In this document: in pieces, positions 9,069 to 17,160 of the stretch
Numbering within the stretch: the first letter of the stretch is position 1
Layout: every line of letters starts with the position of its first letter
Assembly: GCA_002162875.1 (NCBI GenBank)
Contig: MABA01000003.1
Span: 116,171-180,170, forward strand
DNA: 64,000 bases
Reading direction: 5' to 3'
From: Rhodobacterales bacterium 52_120_T64
GTDB lineage: Bacteria > Pseudomonadota > Alphaproteobacteria > Rhodobacterales > Rhodobacteraceae
Position numbers and translations under genes: made by a program
Notes under the pieces: model-generated
Told to the model about the DNA's origin: nothing
Database searches by the model: none
The model's input: only the letters and a program-made list of their open reading frames with translations

Positions 9069-10043
9069 TTAGCGGTTCTTCTGACGATAGAATAGGCGAC
9101 GCACCGATCCGGTTTTGGAGCGCATCAGGATGGTTTCCGTCTCCAGATAATCGCCGTCGCGGTGGGCGGCCGATACGATTGAACCGTCGGTCACACCAGT
9201 GGCCGCGAAAATCACGTCTTGGGTGACCATCTCATCACGGGTGTATATTTTGTCGAGGTCGGTGATGCCCGCTTTGGCGGCCCGGCCCCGTTCGTCATCA
9301 TTGCGGAACAACAGGCGACCGTACATTTGCCCGCCCATGCATTTAAGCGCCGATGCTGCCAGCACGCCTTCAGGTGCGCCACCGGACCCCATGTACATGT
9401 CGATGCCGGTTTTGTCGGCCTCAGCACAATGCATGACACCTGCAACGTCGCCGTCGGTGATCAGACGGATTCGAGCGCCGGTTGCACGGATTTCGCGCAC
9501 GATTGCCTCGTGGCGGGGGCGTTCAAGAACGCAGACCATCAAGTCGGAGGGTTTGCAACCTTTGGCGGCGGCTAGGGCTTCGACGCGTTCAGTCGGAGTC
9601 ATGTCCAACGTCACTACATCGGTAGGATAGCCAGGACCGATCGCCAGCTTATCCATGTAAACGTCCGGTGCGTGCAGCATGGAGCCGCGAGGGCCCATGG
9701 CGATAACCGTCAGGGCGTTTGGCATGTCCTTGGCGGTCAGAGTTGTGCCTTCCAGCGGGTCGAGCGCGATGTCGACGCCCGGGCCGTTGCCGTTGCCGAC
9801 TTCTTCGCCTATGAACAGCATCGGGGCTTCGTCGCGTTCGCCTTCGCCGATCACAATCACACCAGCGATGTCCAGTTTGTTCAGCTGTGTGCGCATGGCG
9901 TCTACAGCAGCCTGATCGGCAGCTTTCTCGTCGCCGGCGCCAACCAGTTTGGCGCTGGCAATTGCCGCTGCCTCGGATACGCGCGCAAGGGCGAGCGAGA
10001 GGTTGCGGTCGTCAAACGGGGTCAAGTCGGTCATATCTGTCAT
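9069..10043 (-). CDS. glpX: Fructose-1,6-bisphosphatase class II
   Basis: Hydrolyses fructose-1,6-bisphosphate to fructose-6-phosphate in gluconeogenesis, in the cytoplasm. The 324 residues match the GlpX type. They include VIGEGERDEAPML near residue 64, the metal-site DPLEGTTLTAKDMPNALTV near residue 93, and ITDGDVAGVM near residue 195. The gene is downstream of hom (15 bases), suggesting co-transcription hom-glpX. With pyruvate carboxylase at 1.9 kb it supports hexose synthesis from organic acids. The start MTDMTDL follows a plausible AGGAAC ribosome site. Confidence 0.95.
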   Translation of the reverse strand: MTDMTDLTPFDDRNLSLALARVSEAAAIASAKLVGAGDEKAADQAAVDAMRTQLNKLDIAGVIVIGEGERDEAPMLFIGEEVGNGNGPGVDIALDPLEGTTLTAKDMPNALTVIAMGPRGSMLHAPDVYMDKLAIGPGYPTDVVTLDMTPTERVEALAAAKGCKPSDLMVCVLERPRHEAIVREIRATGARIRLITDGDVAGVMHCAEADKTGIDMYMGSGGAPEGVLAASALKCMGGQMYGRLLFRNDDERGRAAKAGITDLDKIYTRDEMVTQDVIFAATGVTDGSIVSAAHRDGDYLETETILMRSKTGSVRRLFYRQKNR

Positions 10044-10058
10044 TTGGAGGTTCCTAAA

Positions 10059-11345
10059 TCAGACGGTTTCGATACGGATAGCGATCGGTTTTTCAACACA
10101 AGTGTCCATGGCGGATATCATCGCGAGCGCCCCATCGAGTTTCGCACGGGAAACTGCGTGGGTTACAATGATCAAAGGGGCGATGTTGTCGTCGTGGTCA
10201 TATTGGCGCATACGGTTGATGGAAACGCCGTGATCTCCCAAGGTGGTGGATATGGCGGCCATAACGCCTGCTTCATCGGCCAACGAGAAACGTAGGTAAT
10301 ACTCGGCGTCAGCCCCCGAATTGGATTTTGCCGCCTTCGTTAGCGTGTTGGCCGGTTGGCCAAACGCAGGAATTAGCAGGCCGCGAGCGATGTCCATCAC
10401 GTCGCCCATCACCGCACTGGCGGTCGGGCCTTCGCCGGCCCCCGGGCCTTGCAGGACGATCTGACCTACATGGTCACCCTCAACGATAACCATGTTGGAA
10501 ACACCTTCCAACGTGCCGAGCGGCGAGTTGGCAGGGACAAGACATGGCTGCATGCGTTGCTCGAGCCCGTCATCGTTCATGCGGGCAACACCCAAAAGTT
10601 TAATGCGGTATCCCATGTCGGCGACATCGTTGATATCAGTCAGAGAGATACGCTCGATCCCTTCGATTTTCACGTTGTCGAAATCGACTTGAGTGCCAAA
10701 TGCGGTTGCGGCCAGAAGGGATAGTTTGTGGGCAGCATCAAAACCACCGACATCAACAGTCGGGTTCGCTTCGGCGTAACCCAATTGCTGCGCATCGCGC
10801 AGAACATCGGCGTAATCTGCGCCAGTGTCTTCCATGACGGTCAGGATGTAATTGCATGTGCCGTTCATCACGCCCATGACGCGTTCGATTTTGTTAGCGG
10901 CGAGGCCCTCGGTCAACGCTTTCACAATCGGTATGCCGCCAGCAACGGCGGCTTCGAAGCGTAGGGCCACATTGTTTTCTTCAGCCAGAGTAGCCAGATC
11001 TTGCCCGTGAATCGCCAGCAAAGCTTTGTTTGCGCTAACCACATGCTTACCGTTCGCCAGCGCCGTTTCAACGGCCGCCTTGGCCGGTCCGTTTTCGCCG
11101 CCGATCACTTCGATCAGCATATCGACGTCGTTACGCCGAGCCAGTTCAACGGCGTCGTCTTCCCAGTCGTAACCTGACAAATCAACGCCGCGGTCTTTGC
11201 TACGGGAGCGCGCAGAGATCGCGACAATCTCGATCGGTCGCCCGGCGCGGGCGGCCAGAAGGTCGCCATGTTGCTGGACAATCTTGATGATACCAGCGCC
11301 AACGGTTCCAAGGCCAGCGACGGCTAATCTCAGGGGTTTAGTCAT
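10059..11345 (-). CDS. hom: Homoserine dehydrogenase with C-terminal ACT domain
   Basis: NAD(P)-dependent reduction of aspartate-semialdehyde to homoserine, the branch to threonine and methionine. The 428-residue chain has the Rossmann motif AGLGTVG at 10-16 and the family signature region around GGFDAAHKLSLLA. A C-terminal ACT domain (about 350-428), which normally mediates threonine feedback inhibition, follows. It starts 4 bases after the end of the RraB-like gene on the same strand, so translation is probably coupled. The length and domain order are standard for proteobacterial enzymes not fused to aspartokinase. Confidence 0.96.
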   Translation of the reverse strand: MTKPLRLAVAGLGTVGAGIIKIVQQHGDLLAARAGRPIEIVAISARSRSKDRGVDLSGYDWEDDAVELARRNDVDMLIEVIGGENGPAKAAVETALANGKHVVSANKALLAIHGQDLATLAEENNVALRFEAAVAGGIPIVKALTEGLAANKIERVMGVMNGTCNYILTVMEDTGADYADVLRDAQQLGYAEANPTVDVGGFDAAHKLSLLAATAFGTQVDFDNVKIEGIERISLTDINDVADMGYRIKLLGVARMNDDGLEQRMQPCLVPANSPLGTLEGVSNMVIVEGDHVGQIVLQGPGAGEGPTASAVMGDVMDIARGLLIPAFGQPANTLTKAAKSNSGADAEYYLRFSLADEAGVMAAISTTLGDHGVSINRMRQYDHDDNIAPLIIVTHAVSRAKLDGALAMISAMDTCVEKPIAIRIETV

Positions 11346-11349
11346 ATTC

Positions 11350-11679
11350 TCAAGGCTCCCAGAAACCCCAGCCGTCTGGTGCGAAACCGCGACTTAGGGC
11401 TATTTTCGTTGTACGTTCTTCATGGGTCCAGATGGACTCGAATGTAAAGGGGATATCGGAGATGGAGGCCTGTATTGCGCCGCTAGCGGATACAATTACG
11501 CCATATCCAAAGGTGCGCAGTGCTTTTTCCAGTGCGGCGGCATCTGCACCCTCGGATGGTTCGTATTCCATATCCAGCGTGATATTCGCGCCATCGATCC
11601 TTGCGTTCTGCTTGATCAGCTCCGCGACCGTATAGGCCGTCTGGTTCTGTTGCAGTTCCCAGTCCCATTCATCAGACAT
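11350..11679 (-). CDS. RraB-like protein (regulator of ribonuclease E family)
   Basis: The 109-residue acidic protein resembles the RraB family. It has an N-terminal helix-rich part (DWELQQNQTAYTVAELI), a middle beta-alpha segment (ALEKALRTFGYGVIV), and a C-terminus SRGFAPDGWGFWEP. This last part corresponds to the conserved DGWG motif near the end of E. coli RraB. Known RraB binds RNase E and inhibits mRNA decay. Whether this distant member does so is inference. It is located 4 bases upstream of hom and 5 bases downstream of the lipoprotein gene, in one minus-strand transcript. Family assignment is moderately confident. Confidence 0.65.
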   Translation of the reverse strand: MSDEWDWELQQNQTAYTVAELIKQNARIDGANITLDMEYEPSEGADAAALEKALRTFGYGVIVSASGAIQASISDIPFTFESIWTHEERTTKIALSRGFAPDGWGFWEP

Positions 11680-11684
11680 TATTT

Positions 11685-12011
11685 TTATCCTTGTGTTGAG
11701 GCAGTACGTTTTAGGGCGGTTTCAAGTCGTGTGCGATCACTCGATGATAGCACAGGACCGCGAAGGGCAATAATTTTGCGTTTCAGCATGGCGAACCGCG
11801 CAAGAAGATTGGACGGATCAGGGACCGTGTAGTCGGCAATACGAAAGGCAGAGGCAGGCAGCAAGTCGGGATACCCGTGTTGAATGGCATAATCCGACGG
11901 GGAGATATCTGGGTTGCCGAGGGTTACTAATCCTCCGCACGCTGCGGTTGAAAGTAACAGTATTGCGCTGAAAACCAAATGCCTGTATCTGGGTATGGTG
12001 CGGTGCAGCAT
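11685..12011 (-). CDS. Small predicted lipoprotein
   Basis: Hypothetical protein with a lipoprotein-like signal. From the ATG at 12011 the product is 108 residues. It has a basic N-terminus (HRTIPRYRH), a hydrophobic core (LVFSAILLLS) and a lipobox-like TAAC, Cys at about residue 25. The mature part is about 84 residues with no recognised domain. An upstream in-frame ATG at 12029 would lengthen the n-region by six residues and cannot be excluded; neither has a strong ribosome site. It opens the minus-strand series with RraB-like and hom. It diverges from phaC, leaving about 120 bases for both promoters. The function is unknown. Confidence 0.6.
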   Translation of the reverse strand: MLHRTIPRYRHLVFSAILLLSTAACGGLVTLGNPDISPSDYAIQHGYPDLLPASAFRIADYTVPDPSNLLARFAMLKRKIIALRGPVLSSSDRTRLETALKRTASTQG

Positions 12012-12130
12012 ATATTTGTTGTCTCGCATGTATGGCCCGTTAGAAAGTTGTCTTGGAAATTTCCGACAATATACGCCATAGTTAACGCTGGAATCGCCCG
12101 CAAGCAAGGTGGGCGGAAGGGAATTGAGCT

Positions 12131-13951
12131 ATGAGCGACAAAACTTTGCCGAATGACATCGACTTTCAACGCGCCACGCAAGATGGTCAGGAGTTTTCAG
12201 CCAATATGCACGAGGTTTTCGAGATTTCGCAGGAAATTTGGGGGAAGTTTCTGGAAGCCGAGGCTGACGAGCAGCATTCAACGAATCCTGATCCGATGAA
12301 CACCATGCCCGCATTCACTGAGTTGATGACGTCTTTGTGGTCTGATCCGCAAAAGCTGGCGGAGTCCTCGCAATCCTATTGGGCCGCGCAGGGGCAACTT
12401 TGGCAGCGCACCATGCTGAAAATGATGGGTAGCAACGAGGCTGCGTCCGAGGTCGAATTGCCGGAGATGCCCGCCGAAGGTAAACGTTTCAAGCATGACG
12501 ACTGGTCCGAAAACGCGGTGTTCGAATATATTAAGCAATCCTATCTGCTGACGTCCGGTTGGGTGCAGGACGCTGTGCACGAAGCAGATCTAGAACCCAA
12601 AGACCGCAAAAAAACAGAGTTCTATGCCCGTAATTTTGTCGAAGCGATGAGTCCGGCGAATTTCGCGGCATTAAATCCAGAAGTGTTGGAGGCAACAACC
12701 GAGGAAAAGGGGCAGAACCTTGTTCGTGGCCTCAAGATGATGTTGGCGGATATGGAACGCGGAAAAGGCAAGCTGCTGATCCGCCAAACAGACATGGACG
12801 CCTTCGAGGTTGGCCGCAACATGGCGATGACAGAGGGCAAAGTGATCTGGCAGAACAATATTCTGCAGCTGATCCAGTATTCGCCTTTGACCGAAGAAGT
12901 GCATTCCAAACCTGTGCTAATGATCCCGCCGTGGATCAACAAATTCTACATCCTCGATCTGAACGAGAAGAAGTCGATGATGAAGTGGCTGGTCGAACAG
13001 GGGTACACCGTGTTCGTCATTTCATGGATCAACCCTGACGAAGCCCAGAAGGACGAGACTTGGGGCTCCTACATGCAGGGCGCGTCCGATGCGATTGATC
13101 GGGTGTTGGCCGAGACGGGGCAAAAACAGACCCATGTCGCCAGTTACTGCATCGGCGGCACAATGGCTGCGACTTTGACGGCGACGCTTAATCGCGACGG
13201 CGACAAACGGATAGCCTCGACAACGTTTTTCACCTCGTTGGTGGATTTCGAGGATGCTGGCGAGTTACAGGTTTTTGTGGATGACAAAACCATCGCAATG
13301 GTCGACGAACAGATGGAGCAGGGGTATTTACCCGCGCAAACTATGGCCTCGGCTTTCAACATGCTGCGCTCTAGCGATCTGATCTGGTCGTACGTGGTTA
13401 GCAATTATATGCTGGGTAAAGCGCCGGTACCGTTCGATTTATTGTATTGGAACGCGGATTCCACAGCAATGCCTGCGAAGGTACATCACTTCTATCTCGA
13501 TCAGTTTTACACACAAAACCAGTTTGTTAAGAATAAGCTGGAAATTGATGGAAAACCAGTACGGCTGAGCGCTATCAATGTACCTATTTATCATGTCGCA
13601 ACGAAGGAAGACCACATCGCGCCTCCGGCTTCGGTTTATGGTGGTGCGCGGGAAATGGTGTCGGCGGACGTGCGGTTCGTGCTGGCGGGTTCGGGGCATA
13701 TTGCAGGTGTGGTTAACCCTCCGGCAGCGGGTAAATACGAGTATTGGACGAACAAGGATATGTCTGCCGAAACCCTTGAGGGCTGGCTTGAAGGCGCGGA
13801 TGAATCTTCGGGCAGCTGGTGGCCGGACTGGGACAAATGGCTGAAACGCAAGTCTGGCAAAAAGGTTCCAGCACGCGCGCCCGGTGCGATTGGCGGCGTG
13901 TTGGAAGATGCACCCGGTGCCTTCGTGAAGCTAAGGTTTGATCAGCGATAA
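12131..13951 (+). CDS. phaC: Class I poly(3-hydroxyalkanoate) synthase
   Basis: Polymerises hydroxyacyl-CoA (typically 3-hydroxybutyryl-CoA) into PHA granules. The 606 residues have the PhaC N-terminal domain (about 1-250) and an alpha/beta-hydrolase catalytic domain. The lipase-like box SYCIGGT carries the nucleophile Cys340. Downstream VDFEDAGEL and a GSGHIAGVVNPP segment hold the conserved Asp/His region. The ATG follows GGCGGAAGGGAATTG. Unlike the usual Rhodobacterales arrangement, no depolymerase (phaZ), phasin (phaP) or phaR gene is adjacent; the neighbours are a lipoprotein gene and a TetR/GST pair. The enzyme itself looks intact. Confidence 0.94.
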   Translation: MSDKTLPNDIDFQRATQDGQEFSANMHEVFEISQEIWGKFLEAEADEQHSTNPDPMNTMPAFTELMTSLWSDPQKLAESSQSYWAAQGQLWQRTMLKMMGSNEAASEVELPEMPAEGKRFKHDDWSENAVFEYIKQSYLLTSGWVQDAVHEADLEPKDRKKTEFYARNFVEAMSPANFAALNPEVLEATTEEKGQNLVRGLKMMLADMERGKGKLLIRQTDMDAFEVGRNMAMTEGKVIWQNNILQLIQYSPLTEEVHSKPVLMIPPWINKFYILDLNEKKSMMKWLVEQGYTVFVISWINPDEAQKDETWGSYMQGASDAIDRVLAETGQKQTHVASYCIGGTMAATLTATLNRDGDKRIASTTFFTSLVDFEDAGELQVFVDDKTIAMVDEQMEQGYLPAQTMASAFNMLRSSDLIWSYVVSNYMLGKAPVPFDLLYWNADSTAMPAKVHHFYLDQFYTQNQFVKNKLEIDGKPVRLSAINVPIYHVATKEDHIAPPASVYGGAREMVSADVRFVLAGSGHIAGVVNPPAAGKYEYWTNKDMSAETLEGWLEGADESSGSWWPDWDKWLKRKSGKKVPARAPGAIGGVLEDAPGAFVKLRFDQR

Positions 13952-13981
13952 TCTGGCGGGAATTACTTCTCTCTTTACATT

Positions 13982-13995
13982 TGAACGCTTGTTCA
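13982..13995. promoter_or_regulatory. TGAAC-N4-GTTCA palindrome, candidate TetR operator
   Basis: TGAAC at 13982-13986 and GTTCA at 13991-13995 form a perfect 5-bp inverted repeat. It lies 30 bases upstream of the TetR-family gene and 31 bases after phaC. The position suits autoregulation of the regulator-GST operon. Binding is inferred from position and symmetry only. Confidence 0.5.
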
Positions 13996-14024
13996 GTTAG
14001 CGTTGCAAAAAAGGTGGGGAAGTG

Positions 14025-14624
14025 ATGGCCAGAAAGTCCGGTTCCAGTGGCATAAAAACCGCAAAACAGCTTCATGAGACTGCAACGGTTTTATTTGCCA
14101 AAAATGGTTATGCCGCCGTTTCCATGCGCCAGATTGCCCGTGAAGTCGGGGTGCAAGCCGGCGCGCTTTATCTTTACACCGCAGATAAACAATCACTGCT
14201 GTTCGACCTTTTGGACGAACATATGAAGGACCTTCTGGACGCATGGGAAGGGCGCACGACGCCCCATGAGATCACCCCCATTGACCAATTGGAACGCTTC
14301 GTGCGGTTTCATATCCGCTTCCACCTACCCCGCGCGGATGAAGTTTTCATTTCCTATATGGAGTTGAGGAATCTTACGCCCGAGAACTTCGAGGTGATCC
14401 AGAATGCGCGCCGCACATACGAGGCGATTTTGCATGACATCCTTAGCGCAGGCCAGACTGACGGAACATTCAAGGTCAGTGACACCAAAGTCGCCACCTA
14501 TGCGATTATTGCCATGCTAACGGGTATGAATACTTGGTATCGCGACGAAGGACGGCTGTCGTTGGACATGATCGAAGAAATCTACCTTGATCTGGTGTTG
14601 TCCGCAGCAGGCGCCACTCCTTGA
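14025..14624 (+). CDS. TetR/AcrR-family transcriptional regulator
   Basis: DNA-binding repressor-type protein of 199 residues. The N-terminal helix-turn-helix is clear: TVLFAKNGYAAVSMRQIAR then VGVQAGALYLYTADKQSLL, residues about 20-60. The C-terminal ligand/dimer domain (about 80-199) is rich in aromatic and acidic residues and suggests an acyl-CoA- or lipid-binding type, which is inference. The start is taken as the ATG at 14025, which is preceded by AAGGTGGGGA; an adjacent GTG at 14022 is possible. The stop overlaps the TTG start of the glutathione transferase (TTGA), implying translational coupling. A 5-bp palindrome upstream is the likely operator. Confidence 0.9.
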   Translation: MARKSGSSGIKTAKQLHETATVLFAKNGYAAVSMRQIAREVGVQAGALYLYTADKQSLLFDLLDEHMKDLLDAWEGRTTPHEITPIDQLERFVRFHIRFHLPRADEVFISYMELRNLTPENFEVIQNARRTYEAILHDILSAGQTDGTFKVSDTKVATYAIIAMLTGMNTWYRDEGRLSLDMIEEIYLDLVLSAAGATP

Positions 14625-15274
14625 GCGAAATTATCCTTCACCATTGCCATCAGGCCCGATCTGTCCGTAGCTTGTGGCTGCTGTATGAAATGGACGTGCC
14701 GTTCACGTTGGTAATGCATGATTTCGGTAAGGAATTACGAAGCGAGGCATATTTGGCCAAGCACCCCCTCGGGCGGGTGCCGTGTCTGGAAATCGACGGC
14801 AAAGTGTTGTTCGAAACAGGGGCAATCACAGAATATTTATGTGAGAAATTCGACTCTCCGCTTGGACGACAAGTGGACGATCCAGAACGCATGGAGTGGT
14901 TACAATGGTTGCATTACGCCGAAACGGTCGCAGTACACGGCGCAACCTTGACCCAGCAACATATCGTTATTTACGAAGATAAAGATCGATCACAGATGGT
15001 GATGAAGCTGGAATCCAGAAGATTGGAAAAAGCGCTGGAAGTGCTGGACGAGCATCTGCAAGGACGGGAATTTCTACTCAGGGATTTTAGCGCTGTCGAT
15101 GTCTCGGTCGGGTTTTCGGTCTATGTTGCCCAACACTTCGTGGAACTCGCGCAATTTAAAACTCTGTCTGATTGGTACGCACGGATTAGCGATCGGGAAG
15201 CTTTCGCCAAAGCCTTAGTATCGAACGGTAAAGTCGCGGTATATCAGAACAAATTTTATGGCATTTCGGGATGA
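14621..15274 (+). CDS. Glutathione S-transferase family protein
   Basis: The 217-residue protein has the thioredoxin-like N-terminal domain: an SVRSLWLLYEMDVPF helix, the cis-proline region GRVPCLEIDG, and the glutathione-binding FETGAITEYLCEKF at about 66-79. An all-helical C-terminal domain follows. It likely conjugates glutathione to, or isomerises or reduces, an electrophilic substrate in the cytoplasm; the substrate is unknown. Translation starts at a TTG that shares bases with the TGA stop of the TetR gene, so the pair is probably coupled and the TetR protein may control it. Confidence 0.88.
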   Translation: MSEIILHHCHQARSVRSLWLLYEMDVPFTLVMHDFGKELRSEAYLAKHPLGRVPCLEIDGKVLFETGAITEYLCEKFDSPLGRQVDDPERMEWLQWLHYAETVAVHGATLTQQHIVIYEDKDRSQMVMKLESRRLEKALEVLDEHLQGREFLLRDFSAVDVSVGFSVYVAQHFVELAQFKTLSDWYARISDREAFAKALVSNGKVAVYQNKFYGISG

Positions 15275-15487
15275 TTTACGCTGAAACCGCTTAGCCCACG
15301 CTCCAAAGCTCGCGATTAAACCTATTATTTAGCAAATAGCGGATTTACGGTGGATATTAGCTGATAAAACAGTACTCTACGCATTGTACCAGTTCCGGAG
15401 AGTATCTCTGGGAAAGCAGCCTAACAATATGCAAACTCTCATGAGATAAAGTTCTTCGCGGCGATAGCATGTAAGAAGGATAATCGT

Positions 15488-17077
15488 ATGAGTTTGGCGC
15501 TGCATAGGACACCATTTTTTGGCGCGTTGTTGGCATTTTGTCTCGCTGTACCCGCTGCGAATGCTGCACAAGTAACACTTAGATCTCTGGACGGTAGTGT
15601 CGCCATGCATGGGGAACTCTTGTCCTTCGACGGCGAGTTCTATGTTCTGGAAGTTATGCTTGGGCAGTTGGAGGTCGCGGTCAACGAAGTTATCTGCGAA
15701 GGGGGCGCCTGTCCGGAGATTATCACACCAGACTTTCGGATGGCTGGTTCCGGTTCCTTGGCGCAAGTGTTGATTCCAAGTTTGTTCCAAGGTTACAGCG
15801 ACACCTTCGATTTGGCACTTCAAGCCGGAGTGGGAACGCTCGTTGGTGATGTTCCCGTACAACCCTACCTGTTTTCGGCGTCAAGCGGCGCGCTTTTCGC
15901 GGATGTAGAAGTTACCTCTCTTGACTCCGAAGCGACGTTTGAGGCGCTGCTGCATGGCGATTCCGAAATTGCAGTGGCTTCTCGCGCGATCACGTCTGAC
16001 GAACTTGGCGCATTTAACGATGCCGGGCTGGGCGATCTGACGGACCAAATCTATCAGGTTGTGGCCGCCCTTGACGGTTTGGTGGTGATAGTGCCGCCCG
16101 AGAACACCATTGCAAACCTAAGCGTGAACGAATTGGCTCGGGTATTTTCGGGGGGCATATCGAACTGGTCGCAACTGGGCAGAGCTAATGCGCCGATCAA
16201 TGTGTACCGCCGCGATGATACTTCTGGAACGGCGCGTGATTTTTCCGCGCTGGTTCTTAATCCAGACAACGCGCAATTTTCAAGTGAAGCAACGACGTTC
16301 ACCGATGATGTAAGTTTGGTTAGTGCCGTTGCAAATGACCCTAACGGGATTGGTTTTGCCAGCATTGCATATCAGCAAAACACACGTGCTGTTCCGCTGC
16401 GTGGTACGTGCGGGTTTATTTCCGCTCCGTCGGAATTTACGGTGAAAACCGGCGAATACCCACTGGCGCGACGCATATATTTTTATACTACAAACCGGAT
16501 GTTTGGCGCGATCCCGGAAGAGAAGGCAAACAAGGCGTTGGGCCTCTTGCAGTTCGTGAAAAGCAATGCTGGCCAAAATGCTGCCATGGGCTCGGGATTT
16601 GTCAGCCAGTCGATCACGGCGCTGCCGGTCGAAGTGCAGGGGCAAAGACTGGTAAACACAATGATCGCGGAACCGGGGGATGTTTCCCCGTCCAGCATTC
16701 GCGCCATGGTTTCGGAATTGAGCGGCGCTATCAGACTTTCATCGACCTTCCGTTTCAAGCCGAACGCATCGGAATTGGATGCACAGGCACACGGGGATAT
16801 TCCGCGTTTGGCAGCCTATCTTCGTGGCAATGATTTCACGGGACGCGAGTTTCTAATCGCGGGTTTCTCGGATGCCGCAGGGGCCGCAGAACAAAATGCA
16901 TCGCTTTCACGGCGCCGGGCACAACAGGTTCTTGATGAACTTCAGGCGGCGCTTGGAAATGATGCCGAAAACTACGATTTTGTAGCTGAAGGTTTCGGTG
17001 AGGTGTCCCCGCAAGGGTGTAATGATTCCTTGGAGGGGCGCTCGGTCAATCGTCGGGTCGAAATTTGGGTGCGCTAG
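15488..17077 (+). CDS. Secreted PstS-like substrate-binding protein fused to an OmpA peptidoglycan-binding domain
   Basis: The 529-residue protein begins with a Sec signal peptide (LLAFCLAVPAANA, cleavage near residue 26). Residues about 75-345 resemble phosphate-type periplasmic binding proteins: GSGSLAQVLIPSL, then SRAITSDEL, FSGGISNWSQLG and RRDDTSGTARDF. The last 115 residues form an OmpA-like domain (FRFKPNASELDAQA through AGFSDAAGAAEQNASLSRRRA and ending SVNRRVEIWVR) that normally binds peptidoglycan. The fusion suggests a binding protein anchored to the cell wall. No pst permease genes are nearby, so transport of phosphate is not shown. The gene is monocistronic with a clear terminator. 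Confidence 0.88.
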   Translation: MSLALHRTPFFGALLAFCLAVPAANAAQVTLRSLDGSVAMHGELLSFDGEFYVLEVMLGQLEVAVNEVICEGGACPEIITPDFRMAGSGSLAQVLIPSLFQGYSDTFDLALQAGVGTLVGDVPVQPYLFSASSGALFADVEVTSLDSEATFEALLHGDSEIAVASRAITSDELGAFNDAGLGDLTDQIYQVVAALDGLVVIVPPENTIANLSVNELARVFSGGISNWSQLGRANAPINVYRRDDTSGTARDFSALVLNPDNAQFSSEATTFTDDVSLVSAVANDPNGIGFASIAYQQNTRAVPLRGTCGFISAPSEFTVKTGEYPLARRIYFYTTNRMFGAIPEEKANKALGLLQFVKSNAGQNAAMGSGFVSQSITALPVEVQGQRLVNTMIAEPGDVSPSSIRAMVSELSGAIRLSSTFRFKPNASELDAQAHGDIPRLAAYLRGNDFTGREFLIAGFSDAAGAAEQNASLSRRRAQQVLDELQAALGNDAENYDFVAEGFGEVSPQGCNDSLEGRSVNRRVEIWVR

Positions 17078-17107
17078 TCCACCTAACGGGCACTTGATAT
17101 ACAGAAA

Positions 17108-17144
17108 GGGCGGCGCCGGATTATTCCTGCGCCGCCCCTTTTTT
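17108..17144. terminator. Rho-independent terminator, PstS-OmpA gene (two-sided with glyA)
   Basis: GGGCGGCGC (17108-17116) pairs with GCGCCGCCC (17129-17137) around a 12-base loop and is followed by CTTTTTTG. On the minus strand, the preceding AAAG gives CTTT, so the same hairpin can end glyA, whose stop is at 17161. This is the clearest terminator in the window. Confidence 0.85.
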
Positions 17145-17160
17145 GTATTTTGCAGAGTTA

